A stretch of DNA of 64,000 nt from Olivibacter sp. SDN3 (GTDB taxonomy: Bacteria > Bacteroidota > Bacteroidia > Sphingobacteriales > Sphingobacteriaceae): positions 1,178,001 through 1,242,000 of the forward strand of contig NZ_CP060497.1 in assembly GCF_014334135.1 (NCBI RefSeq). Reading direction: 5' to 3'. Position 1 is the first letter of the stretch, and each line of letters opens with the position of its first letter. The position numbers and the translations under genes were made by a program. The notes under the pieces were generated by a model, which worked only from the letters and a program-made list of their open reading frames with translations, had not been told where the DNA came from and ran no database searches. Positions 43,441 to 52,709 of this stretch are shown piece by piece.

Positions 43441-44538
43441 CTATCGCACTGTCCTTCTTCTATTGCTGATATAGTCTTCAAATATATACTCACCCAACCC
43501 ACTCAAAGAACTATAAAAAGCCTTTCCTCCGTTTACTTGCGTAAACTGTCTAACGAATTGCTGCAAATATGGGTCGCGAGCAATCATAAAAGTAGTGATC
43601 GGAATATTCAAGCGTTTACATTGCGCCGCCATGGTAAGTGTCTTATTTACTACTTTTCTATCTAGGCCCATGCTATTTTTATAATATTTTCCCCCTTCTT
43701 TTAAACAAGTAGGTTTGCCGTCAGTTATCATAAAAATCTGTTTATTATGCGTCTTACGTCGGCGCAACAGATCCGTTGCCAGCTCAAGACCTGCAAAAGT
43801 ATTGGTATGATAAGGCCCTACTTGCAGGTACGGAAGATCTTTTAACGTTATAGGCCAGGCATCATTACCAAAAACAACAATATCCAAGGTATCCTTGGGA
43901 TATCTTGTTTTTATTAACTCGGCCAAGGCCATAGCTACTTTCTTAGCAGGCGTTATCCTATCCTCACCATACAGGATCATGCTGTGTGATATATCAATCA
44001 TGAGTACGGTAGAAGTTAATGTCTTATAATCACGTTCCTCCACTTCCAGGTCACGTTCGGTCAGCGTGAAATTATTCAATCCATGGTTGATCTGCGCATT
44101 ATGAATAGAAGCGGTCATATCAATTTGGTCTAAGCTATCCCCATACTGGTATGCTCTGCGATCTGCATTTTTCTCTTCTCCTATTCCACTACGGTTACTG
44201 TTGTGGTTTCCTTTACCGGATTTCTTAAGCTTACCAAAAATCTCTTCCAAGGCAGCTTGCCGGATGGTTTGTTCCGTCTTTGCGGTAATCTGAAAACTAC
44301 CATCATTAGACTCGGTCGTTAAATACCCTTTATTCTTTAAATCCTCGATAAAGTCTCCCATGCCGTAATCGTCGTTAGTTAGGTTATACTGCTTATCCAA
44401 CTCATTCATCCACGCTAACGCCTCTCCAGCGTCGCCAGCTGTGTAATTCAACAATTGAGTAAAAAGTTTGAACAACGCATCAAAACCACCCTTGGGCATT
44501 TCGTTAGGTTGGAATTCTGTAAAACGGAAACCTCTCAT
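43441..44538 (-). CDS. VWA-domain protein, partner of the MoxR-like ATPase
   Basis: A cytosolic protein of 365 residues. The C-terminal half (about 165-350) is a von Willebrand A domain with MIDAS motif MIDISHSM, the conserved Thr in HTNTFAGLELA and the Asp in ITDGKPT. The N-terminal half is helical and charged, with no recognised fold. It is transcribed just before the ATPase gene. Pairing of ChlI-like and VWA proteins recalls the ChlI-ChlD and MoxR-VWA systems, in which the VWA subunit delivers the ATPase to its client. Confidence 0.85.
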   Translation of the reverse strand: MRGFRFTEFQPNEMPKGGFDALFKLFTQLLNYTAGDAGEALAWMNELDKQYNLTNDDYGMGDFIEDLKNKGYLTTESNDGSFQITAKTEQTIRQAALEEIFGKLKKSGKGNHNSNRSGIGEEKNADRRAYQYGDSLDQIDMTASIHNAQINHGLNNFTLTERDLEVEERDYKTLTSTVLMIDISHSMILYGEDRITPAKKVAMALAELIKTRYPKDTLDIVVFGNDAWPITLKDLPYLQVGPYHTNTFAGLELATDLLRRRKTHNKQIFMITDGKPTCLKEGGKYYKNSMGLDRKVVNKTLTMAAQCKRLNIPITTFMIARDPYLQQFVRQFTQVNGGKAFYSSLSGLGEYIFEDYISNRRRTVR

Positions 44539-44643
44539 TGTACCACCCTCCTATATTTATTAATTCTTAATTCATTAACGAATTACCGAAGATAACTGTT
44601 TAACAAATCATTATTCTAAGCGTGATGTCATTTTCAATCCATG

Positions 44644-45690
44644 CTAAGCGAGTTCGATTACCGCTTTCTGTTCATCACTTGCAATCGCTGCTTCAATGAT
44701 TTTCATTGTCTGTACGCCTTCATCTGGCGTAACCGGCTCGGGTTTATCATCCGTAATAGCCCGAAAAACACCTTCATAAAAATCGATATAGTTACCCTTT
44801 TCGGTAGGCACAAGCTCTTTGAATGCTTCACCTTTTCTTTCTGCATGCAGTATCCCCCTCTCGCTTTCAGGCTCTTCACACCAATCACTATTGTTCGGTT
44901 TTTCACCTGCCAAAAGACGATTTTCCTGTTGATCGGCCCTACTTTTCAAAAACGAACCCTTTTTCCCATGTACAATATAAGAAGGAGCCATTTCACGAGC
45001 TAAAAAGCCTCCCTTTAACCGTACTCTCTTATCCGAATAATACAAAATTAACTCAAAGTAATCGTTTACCCTGGAGTCCGTGCGCATAATGCCCAAGTCC
45101 GCAAATACCGCATTTGGATAGCCAAAAATACAAAGTGCCTGGTCTATCATATGCGGCCCGCGATCACGGATCAAACCAGCTGCTGGCGACGGTTCTTCCA
45201 GATGAGCTTTCGTATTCAACTTCGGAAGATAGGCTTCATAGGAAAACGTAGCCTCTACAATCTCGCCCAACATATCCGATTCCACAACCTTTTTCACGGT
45301 TTTAAAGTCACTATCCCAACGACGGTTCTGAAAGACCGCGAGCTTTAGTCCCTTACTCCCAGCTAATATTGCCAGCTCCTGTGCTTCCGCGGCGGTAATG
45401 GTAAAAGCTTTTTCGACTACAGCATGTTTTCCTGCCTCCAGTACTTTTTTAGTGAATTCATAGTGTGTGCCAGTTGGTGTATTTACAACGACCAGTACAA
45501 TAGACTCATCTTCCAAAACGCTTTCCAAAGAAGGGTAGCTAGTCACTTCCGGATAATCTTTTTGAATGAGCTTTTTGCTCCGCTCCCAGGCCCCTGCAAG
45601 GTCAAAATTCGGATGTAAATCAACAAAAGGCGCGTGGAACACGCTTCCCGACATACCATATGATAATAAAGCTGTTTTTATCTTTTGCAT
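44644..45690 (-). CDS. Gfo/Idh/MocA family oxidoreductase (IolW/YvaA-like)
   Basis: NAD(P)-dependent sugar or inositol dehydrogenase of 348 residues from ATG 45690. The Rossmann start LLSYGMSGSVFHAPF (about 8-22), VVVNTPTGTHYEF, GKHAVVEKAFT with the family EKP-like motif changed to EKA, and the QNRRWDSDF and GLIRDRGPHMIDQALCIFG blocks resemble Bacillus scyllo-inositol dehydrogenase IolW/YvaA. Replacement of the usual Pro in EKP by Ala is a small oddity. It has a divergent neighbour, the molybdenum hydroxylase operon. The substrate is not certain. Confidence 0.83.
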   Translation of the reverse strand: MQKIKTALLSYGMSGSVFHAPFVDLHPNFDLAGAWERSKKLIQKDYPEVTSYPSLESVLEDESIVLVVVNTPTGTHYEFTKKVLEAGKHAVVEKAFTITAAEAQELAILAGSKGLKLAVFQNRRWDSDFKTVKKVVESDMLGEIVEATFSYEAYLPKLNTKAHLEEPSPAAGLIRDRGPHMIDQALCIFGYPNAVFADLGIMRTDSRVNDYFELILYYSDKRVRLKGGFLAREMAPSYIVHGKKGSFLKSRADQQENRLLAGEKPNNSDWCEEPESERGILHAERKGEAFKELVPTEKGNYIDFYEGVFRAITDDKPEPVTPDEGVQTMKIIEAAIASDEQKAVIELA

Positions 45691-45896
45691 TGATAACTTT
45701 TTATTGGTTTCCTTCAAACCTAATCTATTTTTTTGAATTTCTTTAAACGATCATAAAACAAATGTCTTAAAAATCAGTTCTAATTTTATACAAGCTCCTC
45801 ATCATAAATGAAGAGCGGTTGTTTTTCTGTCATCTTATCTTGAGGGGCAGACTTTCTGAACAGAAACCAATAAAATTAGTAATAAATCACCAAAAA

Positions 45897-46367
45897 ATGG
45901 CTATCATCAATTTGCATATCAATGGCAAAGAGGAAGCAATTGATATTGATCCTAGCACACCTTTACTTTATGCCCTCAGAAATAACTTAAGCTTGAACGG
46001 TCCGAAGTTCGGATGTGGTATTGAGCGCTGCGGTTCGTGCATGGTGTTAATGGATGGCGTTGCCATGCCCTCTTGTGTAAGACCTTGCGACTCTTTCGAA
46101 AAAATGAAGATTACTACTTTAGAAGGACTGGGAGACCCTACTAAGCTGCACCCTGTACAGGAAGCATTTATAGAAGAACAGGCAGCGCAATGCGGCTATT
46201 GTTTAAATGGTATGATTATGTCCGCCAGCGCTTTGTTAGAAAAAAATCCGGAACCAGATGAGCATGAGATCAAAATAGCCTTACAGCGTGTGCTTTGCCG
46301 CTGCGGAACTCATGCACGTATGATCCGGGCAGTGAAGCGCGCCTCAAAAAAGATAAAAAGGTTATGA
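45897..46367 (+). CDS. Iron-sulfur subunit of a molybdenum hydroxylase (IorA-like)
   Basis: Electron-transfer subunit of 156 residues binding two [2Fe-2S] clusters. The plant-ferredoxin-type N-terminal domain has Cys in FGCGIERCGSC and a fourth Cys in MPSCVRPC. The helical C-terminal domain has QCGYCLNGM and VLCRCGTH. The ATG at 45897 gives the usual MAIINLHINGK start; a longer frame from 45819 is improbable. It overlaps the next gene by four bases (ATGA), so both subunits are made together. Confidence 0.92.
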   Translation: MAIINLHINGKEEAIDIDPSTPLLYALRNNLSLNGPKFGCGIERCGSCMVLMDGVAMPSCVRPCDSFEKMKITTLEGLGDPTKLHPVQEAFIEEQAAQCGYCLNGMIMSASALLEKNPEPDEHEIKIALQRVLCRCGTHARMIRAVKRASKKIKRL

Positions 46368-48565
46368 ATAGGAAGTCCTTCTTAAAAAGTACAGGTCATT
46401 TGCTACTAGGTTTTAACCTGCTACCCTTTACTTTCTGTACCAGTGGGGCAAGTTCTTCCCGTTCTGCTGTTCAGCAGCTATTTCCTATTGACAGTGACCT
46501 CATTGACGCCTGGATACGCTTAGATACGACAGGTTTTGTCACCATCTTTACGGGCAAGATGGAACTAGGTCAAGGCATTAAGACAGCATTGAAACAAATA
46601 GCCGCCGAGGAACTCGATGTATCCATTGAGCGTGTTCGCATTGTCATTGCAGACACCGGACAAACACCAGACGAACGTTATACAGCTGGCAGTGGATCCA
46701 TCGAAGGTAGCGGTATGGCCATTAGAAAGGCTGCCGCAGAAGCGCGTCAAGTGCTGCTCCATCTAGCAGCTGAGAAACTTAAAAGCCCCATTGAAAAGCT
46801 GGCCATTTACGACGGAAACATACAATTAGCTGATAATGAAAAGCATGCGACCACCTATTGGGATGTTTTGCGAGGCGAGAAGGTGGAGGGAAAGATAACC
46901 GGAAAAGCTCCTCTTAAACACCCGAACACATACAAACTTGTAGGTAAGGCCGAGCCCCGTGATGATTTGATTGCTATGGCCACGGGGACCTCGTTTTATG
47001 TACACGATATGAAGCTTCCTGAAATGTTACATGCCCGAGTAATAAGACCTCCTTCTTATAAAGCAATACTTACGGCCGTACCCGAGGAAACAGTGATGGC
47101 CATGGCCGGTGTAGTTGATCTAGTAAAGAGTGGCAACTTCTTAGCGGTACTTGCTCAGGAAGAATATACTGCTGTAAAAGCCTGGCATTTTCTACGGAAG
47201 GAATGTAAATGGAAGGTAGATGAACCACTTCCGGACCAAGCACGGTTATATGACGACATGTTACAGTATACCGGAGAGCGTAAAGTTGTAGAAGAGCTTT
47301 CGGACAGCAGTGGCAATACAGTTAATCCGTCAAAAAATTACGAAGCACTTTATAAGAGGCCCTATCATATGCACGCTTCTATTGGCCCTTCATGTGCGAT
47401 CGCTCAATGGCAATCAGAACAACTTACTGTATGGACACACAGCCAGGGAGTTTATCCATTAAGAAAAACACTAGCTGATCTACTATCCGTTCCAGAAGAA
47501 AAAATACGGGCTATTGGCGTTCCGGGTTCTGGCTGCTATGGTCACAATGGGGCAGACGACGTTGCAACCGATGCTGCTCTGATAGCGTATCACGTTCCAG
47601 GCAAGCCTATTCGCTTACAATGGATGCGGGAAGATGAACATCAGTGGGAGCCTTATGGCTCTGCTATGATTGTTAAAATACAAGCAGCACTCAAAGAGGA
47701 TGGTAAAATAGATTCCTGGCAAACCAATTTATGGTCTGACACCCACAGTACCCGGCCCAGTGGCAGAGCCACCCATACTCTTACCGGCCAGCAAATGGAC
47801 CCTCCGCGCATACTAAAAGAGGGAGGTATTTCTGGCGGCGCCTACCGCAATGCCACGCCGTATTACGAGATTCCAAACATAAAAATTACCGCGCATGCCT
47901 ATGAAGGCCCTTTACGAACTTCCGCATTGCGTAGTTTAGGAGCATATGCCAATATCTTTGCTTTGGAATCTTTCATAGATGAATTAGCTTTCTTAGCAAA
48001 AAAAGATCCTCTAGATTTCAGGTTGGAACATCTGGCAGACCCTAGAGCCATTGCCGTAATAAAAGCAGTAGCTAAAAAAGTAAATTGGAACGGTTTAATT
48101 AAAAACCCCAAGGTGGGTTATGGGCTTGCATTTGCAAAATATAAAAACCATGCGGCCTATTTTGCAGTTGTTGCCGAAGTGCAAATTGACGAAAAAAAAC
48201 AACATTACAGATTACGTAAATTGACGGGAGCTATTGATGCAGGTCAGGCCATTAATCCCGATGGGTTGAAAAACCAAACAGAAGGGGGCATGATACAATC
48301 GGCTAGCTGGTCAATGTTTGAGCAGGTAAACTATGCTGCCAAAGGGGTTACAAGCGACACCTGGGATACCTACCCCATCATGCGTTTTTCTGACGTACCT
48401 GCATTAGAAGTCATGGTTCTAGACAGACCTGAAGAGCCCCCCTTAGGTGCGGGTGAGGCAGCTCAAGGACCTACGGCAGCCGCGATTGCGAATGCCATCT
48501 ATGATATTACCCATACGAGAATCAGGGAATTACCATTAACTCCCGAAAAAATTAACTGGAGCTAA
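46364..48565 (+). CDS. Molybdopterin-binding subunit of a xanthine-dehydrogenase-family hydroxylase (IorB-like)
   Basis: Large catalytic subunit of 733 residues from ATG 46364. The order matches isoquinoline 1-oxidoreductase beta subunits: GKMELGQGIKTALKQIAAEEL-type block (about 60-80), TAGSGSIEGSG, GSGCYGHNGADD, YRNATPYYEIPN, ALRSLGAYANIF and the late catalytic Glu in LGAGEAAQGP. The N terminus NRKSFLKSTG is a near twin-arginine signal with Arg-Lys, followed by a hydrophobic stretch ending TFC, so export or lipidation is possible. No cytochrome c or molybdenum insertion chaperone gene is adjacent. The substrate, an aldehyde or N-heterocycle, is unknown. Confidence 0.9.
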   Translation: MNRKSFLKSTGHLLLGFNLLPFTFCTSGASSSRSAVQQLFPIDSDLIDAWIRLDTTGFVTIFTGKMELGQGIKTALKQIAAEELDVSIERVRIVIADTGQTPDERYTAGSGSIEGSGMAIRKAAAEARQVLLHLAAEKLKSPIEKLAIYDGNIQLADNEKHATTYWDVLRGEKVEGKITGKAPLKHPNTYKLVGKAEPRDDLIAMATGTSFYVHDMKLPEMLHARVIRPPSYKAILTAVPEETVMAMAGVVDLVKSGNFLAVLAQEEYTAVKAWHFLRKECKWKVDEPLPDQARLYDDMLQYTGERKVVEELSDSSGNTVNPSKNYEALYKRPYHMHASIGPSCAIAQWQSEQLTVWTHSQGVYPLRKTLADLLSVPEEKIRAIGVPGSGCYGHNGADDVATDAALIAYHVPGKPIRLQWMREDEHQWEPYGSAMIVKIQAALKEDGKIDSWQTNLWSDTHSTRPSGRATHTLTGQQMDPPRILKEGGISGGAYRNATPYYEIPNIKITAHAYEGPLRTSALRSLGAYANIFALESFIDELAFLAKKDPLDFRLEHLADPRAIAVIKAVAKKVNWNGLIKNPKVGYGLAFAKYKNHAAYFAVVAEVQIDEKKQHYRLRKLTGAIDAGQAINPDGLKNQTEGGMIQSASWSMFEQVNYAAKGVTSDTWDTYPIMRFSDVPALEVMVLDRPEEPPLGAGEAAQGPTAAAIANAIYDITHTRIRELPLTPEKINWS

Positions 48566-48583
48566 ATACCTTTCTGGCATACC

Positions 48584-48805
48584 TCAATCATTATTAAACG
48601 TGAGCAAGTAAAGGTCTTCTACTTTTTTCCTAGCCCAGGGAGTCCTTCTTAGAAAGGTCAAGCTCGACTTCACTGTCGGATTATTGGCAAAACAATTGAG
48701 GCGTAAAATCTGAGCCAACTCTTTCCATCCATAATGTTCATAGAGTTGTATTACAATCTTTTCTAAGGTTATGCCATGTAAAGGATTATTTGGCTGTGTG
48801 TTCAT
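48584..48805 (-). CDS. VF530-like small protein (DUF2132)
   Basis: A 73-residue soluble helical protein. The sequence [21 protein letters not shown] (about 7-27, split only for position), [25 protein letters not shown] and VEDLY matches the short family called VF530 or DUF2132, for which a DNA-binding role has been suggested from structure. Its function in cells is unknown. It converges with the hydroxylase gene and is 30 bases downstream of the dehydrogenase gene on the same strand. Confidence 0.85.
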   Translation of the reverse strand: MNTQPNNPLHGITLEKIVIQLYEHYGWKELAQILRLNCFANNPTVKSSLTFLRRTPWARKKVEDLYLLTFNND

Positions 48806-48835
48806 CAGGTATCCGTGTAATAATTGTTTAGTAGT

Positions 48836-49693
48836 TTAACTTCGCTCCAAGTATTTAATAATGGCCATCACATCCTCATCGCCCAACCCATCATCGAGGG
48901 CCTGCTTATAGGTGTCTGCCAAAGGGCCTGCCAAAGGAAAACTAATCCCCTGTTCCCGTGCCAAGCGTAGGTCCTTTGCCATATGCTTAAGTGCAAAGGC
49001 TGTGGGATATTCGTTCGATGCGATAGTGGGCGTTTTTAGCTTAGTGATCGCACTGCCGCAGGCACCTTCATTTACTATACGCAGCATATCTTCCGCATTT
49101 ATGCCTTGCTGTTTAGCGAAAAGCACTGTTTCTGCCAATCCCTGCAAGGTCAATGCCAGGAAGTAATTGATAGCCAGTTTGGCCGAAGAACCCGCCCCTA
49201 CCGATCCGAGATGAACAGCCATTTTTCCCAACTTCTCAAAAATCGGCTGAGCCGCACGAAAGTCATCTGCCGTCCCACCTACCAAAATGAGTAGTGTTCC
49301 ATCTTCTGCAGGCTTTACACTTCCGGAAACAGGAGCCTCCAAAAAACGGGCACCCACCGCTTCACTCATTTCCTGAAGCTCGGCCGAAGTACGAGGCGAA
49401 ACGGTGCTCATGTTAATAAAAAGCTTACCGCCGACCTTGCCGTTTAACAATCCTCCTTCACCTAAATAAGCCCCTTTTACCGCCTGATCGTCTGACAACA
49501 TAGTAAATATGATGTCACTTTCCTCACATAACACGGGTATACTTTCTGCTAAAACTGCGCCCTCATTAACCAAAGCATCTGCTTTCGAAGAGGTTCTATT
49601 GTACACATAAAGCGAATATCCTCCTTTTAGAAGATTGTTGGCCATAGGGAAACCCATTTTCCCAAGGCCGATCCATCCTATTTTGTTAGACAT
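48836..49693 (-). CDS. NAD(P)-dependent beta-hydroxyacid dehydrogenase family protein
   Basis: A 285-residue member of the 3-hydroxyisobutyrate/tartronate-semialdehyde/glyoxylate reductase family. It has the Rossmann start IGWIGLGKMGFPMANNLL, the substrate block FLEAPVSGSVKPAEDGTL (about 115-132), and the catalytic Lys in GSSAKLAINYF (about 171). In the Rossmann region YNRT follows the second strand, where an Arg favours NADP. It could be a succinic-semialdehyde or glyoxylate reductase; no neighbour settles the choice. Confidence 0.88.
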   Translation of the reverse strand: MSNKIGWIGLGKMGFPMANNLLKGGYSLYVYNRTSSKADALVNEGAVLAESIPVLCEESDIIFTMLSDDQAVKGAYLGEGGLLNGKVGGKLFINMSTVSPRTSAELQEMSEAVGARFLEAPVSGSVKPAEDGTLLILVGGTADDFRAAQPIFEKLGKMAVHLGSVGAGSSAKLAINYFLALTLQGLAETVLFAKQQGINAEDMLRIVNEGACGSAITKLKTPTIASNEYPTAFALKHMAKDLRLAREQGISFPLAGPLADTYKQALDDGLGDEDVMAIIKYLERS

Positions 49694-49790
49694 GATGTGT
49701 TGGCTTAGTAAATAATATATAATCTATCCTTAACAAGCGGTATTTAAAAATGTTTATGGATCATTTCCCGGCAAACTATGATCAGTCGAT

Positions 49791-51020
49791 CTACACTTCG
49801 CAGCTCATGTTATTGCAGTCGATCAACACGTTTTCTTCATCAATTATCGTATTGGAAGAAACCAGGGAAGCCCTGCCAACGGCCCTTTTCCTATTAAAAA
49901 TAAACGCAAAAATCGCCCCGACGAAGGCCATCGCAGCTCCAACAATAGCAGGCCAGGTATAATCAAAGTGAAATACCAAAGGGAGCCCTCCCAAAAAGGC
50001 ACCTAGCGCGTTGCCAATATTGAAGCTCGCCTGGCTAACAGAAGCAGCAATCATTTCAGCGCCTTTGGCTGTATTAATCATCAGCATTTGTATAGGCGCA
50101 GCCAACGCAAAAGCCACAGCTCCCGTAACAAAAGTCATGATCAATGCCATAGTAGGATCGAAAGAGACAAAATGCACGACAATCAATGTTGCTGTCATCA
50201 TCAACAGCAAGGCCACAGAGGCCTTTCCCGGCGAAAATCTATCTGCGAGGTAACCTCCTATTAAATTTCCCACCATCATACCAACACCGGCTAAGATAAG
50301 TATATAGGTTACCGATTCTTCCGCAAAACCCGCTATGGAAGTCATCATAGGAGCAATATAGCTGTACCAGCAAAACAATCCACCGGTACCAATAGAAATC
50401 ATCAGGATAATCAGCCAGGCTTCGGTCTTTTTAAAAAAGCCAAGTTCATTCTTTAAATTACGTTCTTTATTTGCAGATAGCGCCGGAAGCAGGGCCTTCA
50501 AACTAAATATCGTAATCAATCCAACAAATACCACAATAGCGAAAGAAAAACGCCAAGAGAAATGATGTCCGATATAAGTTCCAAGAGGCACACCTGCTAT
50601 ATTTGCAATGGTGAGTCCTAAAAACATCAGCGAAACCGCCTGAGCTTCTTTACCTGGTTTTGCGATCTTACTGGCAACTACTGACCCTACACCAAAAAAT
50701 GCGCCGTGAGGTAATCCGGATAGTAGGCGAGCAATAAACAACGAGTTAAAATCCGGCGCAAAGGCTGAAAATGCATTGAATACGGTAAACATCACCATTA
50801 ATGCAATCAGAATATTTTTAGGCGGATATTTACCGGCAATAGCTACCAATAATGGCGCTCCTATTACGACGCCCAAGGCATAAGCAGAAATCAAATAACC
50901 TGCCTGCGGAATAGAAACCACTAGATCCCGCGCTATATCAGGCAGTAGTCCCATCATTACGAACTCGGTAACCCCTATTCCTAAGCCACCTAATGTTAGT
51001 GGAAGTAGTTTTTTATCCAT
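49791..51020 (-). CDS. MFS transporter, AraJ/YdhP-like drug or sugar efflux type
   Basis: A 409-residue protein with twelve membrane segments. The N-terminal GIGVTEFVMMGLLPDIARDL (about 15-34, split only for position) and the YALGVVIGAPLL segment match the DHA1-type efflux group of AraJ, YdhP and PbuE. The C terminus ends with a soluble tail of about 30 residues. Export of drugs, purines or arabinose-like sugars is possible and cannot be resolved. The gene is divergent from the aminotransferase gene. Confidence 0.88.
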   Translation of the reverse strand: MDKKLLPLTLGGLGIGVTEFVMMGLLPDIARDLVVSIPQAGYLISAYALGVVIGAPLLVAIAGKYPPKNILIALMVMFTVFNAFSAFAPDFNSLFIARLLSGLPHGAFFGVGSVVASKIAKPGKEAQAVSLMFLGLTIANIAGVPLGTYIGHHFSWRFSFAIVVFVGLITIFSLKALLPALSANKERNLKNELGFFKKTEAWLIILMISIGTGGLFCWYSYIAPMMTSIAGFAEESVTYILILAGVGMMVGNLIGGYLADRFSPGKASVALLLMMTATLIVVHFVSFDPTMALIMTFVTGAVAFALAAPIQMLMINTAKGAEMIAASVSQASFNIGNALGAFLGGLPLVFHFDYTWPAIVGAAMAFVGAIFAFIFNRKRAVGRASLVSSNTIIDEENVLIDCNNMSCEV

Positions 51021-51404
51021 ATGTTGCTTAGTGTTTTATATACACTATGCAAAAATAGTTGTTTAATTTTCAAAATTGATACGCTTAATATAATTATTTT
51101 CTTGCTTGACGCATCTTTACACAGGGTAAACAATTCTCGGTATACCCAGTTTACCGGGTTTTATTTTAATGATCTCCCACTGACGTTTGTACTCATGAAA
51201 TCAAATATATTCCCTTTATAAAAGATCCCTTAGTGGCAGAGGAGAAACTGATAAAAAGCGTAGCTTTCATGAACACCTTTAACGTAAATACCAGTAATTA
51301 CTTTTTTCACAACCGTTCTTTTCGATTACGTTCAAGCTAGCTTTGCCGATATGTGCAAACCAATTATATTGCATATAAAAGCAAATTTATCTAAGTTTGA
51401 AAAT
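51021..51404. other. Divergent region between the MFS exporter and aminotransferase genes
   Basis: This 384-base stretch is AT-rich and carries no credible gene. TATTTTTG on the minus strand (51057-51050) may be the -7 element of the exporter gene. TAGCTTTG (51338-51345) and a full promoter (51369-51399) face the aminotransferase gene. A segment near 51210-51259 resembles one at 15734-15783. Confidence 0.5.
51369..51399 (+). promoter_or_regulatory. Promoter of the class V aminotransferase gene, apparently leaderless
   Basis: TTG at 51369-51371, a 20-base spacer and TAAGTTTG at 51392-51399 match the Bacteroidetes consensus. The ATG at 51405 follows six bases later, so the transcript would begin at or next to the start codon. 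A second -7-like TAGCTTTG at 51338-51345 could give a longer leader. Confidence 0.6.
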
Positions 51405-52478
51405 ATGCAACTACACGAGCAATACCCCCCATTAAATAATAGCACCTATCTTAACACACCAACCTCAGGTCTTTTATCGAAAGATATTTTAACGTGGCGA
51501 AGACAACATGATGAGGATTTTTTTCGTAGGGGGTATTTCTTTAGAGATAATTTTGACGGCTTCTTGTACGGTGTGAAAGAAACATTGGCCAACTTCTTTC
51601 AGGCAGATGCTTCGAATACGTTTCTGATACCGAATTTTTCTTTTGGTTTTAATACGCTGTTGGAAGGGTTGTCAAAAGAGGAACGGTTTCTACTGTTACA
51701 GGAAGACTATCCTTCGGTAAACTATCCCGTGGAGAGCAGGGGCTTCACCTGTACACATGTTGCCGTAAGTGAGCACCTCGAACAAGACATTCTTGCACAA
51801 ATTGAAACATTTAAACCAACGGTATTCGCTTTTAGCCTGGTACAATATATTAGTGGAATTGCTATTGATTTAACATTTATCAAGCAATTGAAGGAAACCT
51901 ATCCAGAGCTTTTACTGATAGCCGATGGCACACAATTTTGTGGCACACGGAAATTTGATTTCAGTGCTTCCGGATTAGATGTCCTAGCTGGCAGCGGTTA
52001 CAAATGGATGATGGCAGGCTATGGCAGCGGGTTTATCTTTCTAAAAGCAGCTCTTCTAGAGCGACTATATACGCAAGCACAAAAACATCCTAAACCAATG
52101 GCTCCTTTCCTGAAAGATAAGGGCTTACTGACGCTTCTCTTTGAACCTGGGCATCAAGACACTCTCATTTACGGCACCCTACAGCAAGCTGTTTTGGCGT
52201 TTGAGCGGATAGGGATGCGGGATATTGAACAACATATAAGCTCGCTGGCAGAACAGGCAAAAATTGCCTTTACGGAACGGGGCCTTCTTACCAACGCTGT
52301 CATCAAACGAGAGACACACTCTTCTATATTCAATCTCTCCATTGATGAAACTACTTATCAACGGTTACAGCAAGCCAATATTGTCTGTGTACGCCGGGGG
52401 AGAGGCGTAAGGATAGGGTTCCATTTCTTTAATACAACAGAAGATCTAGCAAAAGCATTAGCGGCCATTGACTATTGA
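51405..52478 (+). CDS. Aminotransferase class V family protein
   Basis: PLP-dependent enzyme of 357 residues, related to the cysteine desulfurase/isopenicillin-N-epimerase group. Blocks are YLNTPTSGLL at the N terminus, the cofactor Asp and nearby residues in LIADGTQFCG (about 178-187), and the Schiff-base Lys in AGSGYKWMMAGYGSGF (about 204). The small domain ends VRRGRGVRIGFHFFNT, with the conserved Arg. The in-frame ATG at 51351 adds 18 residues but is upstream of the best promoter. The substrate is unknown. No SufE or Fe-S genes adjoin it, so a desulfurase role is not supported. Confidence 0.85.
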   Translation: MQLHEQYPPLNNSTYLNTPTSGLLSKDILTWRRQHDEDFFRRGYFFRDNFDGFLYGVKETLANFFQADASNTFLIPNFSFGFNTLLEGLSKEERFLLLQEDYPSVNYPVESRGFTCTHVAVSEHLEQDILAQIETFKPTVFAFSLVQYISGIAIDLTFIKQLKETYPELLLIADGTQFCGTRKFDFSASGLDVLAGSGYKWMMAGYGSGFIFLKAALLERLYTQAQKHPKPMAPFLKDKGLLTLLFEPGHQDTLIYGTLQQAVLAFERIGMRDIEQHISSLAEQAKIAFTERGLLTNAVIKRETHSSIFNLSIDETTYQRLQQANIVCVRRGRGVRIGFHFFNTTEDLAKALAAIDY

Positions 52479-52539
52479 TGTTATCTAACGCGCTCCCCTT
52501 TATATCAATATAAAACTCGTCTTCTCCCTTTCTTAAAGC

Positions 52540-52612
52540 TTTACCATCGATAGAGATCGATGCCTCATCATCATGGTAAACAGATATTTTTAGAAACAAT
52601 TGAAAAATTGTT
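52540..52612 (+). terminator. Hairpins after the aminotransferase gene
   Basis: TTTACCAT (52540-52547) pairs with ATGGTAAA (52573-52580), and AACAATT (52595-52601) pairs with AATTGTT (52606-52612). They lie within the 231-base gap 52479-52709. Neither is followed by a strong T run, so termination is uncertain. TATGTTTG at 52643-52650 may be the -7 element of the next gene. Confidence 0.35.
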
Positions 52613-52709
52613 AAACGGCTTTCTTATCTGCAAAAAATAAATTATGTTTGACCGAGGTAAATGGCGAACCACACATCATTACTTGACTTATAGATGGGGA
52701 TAGGCTTTC

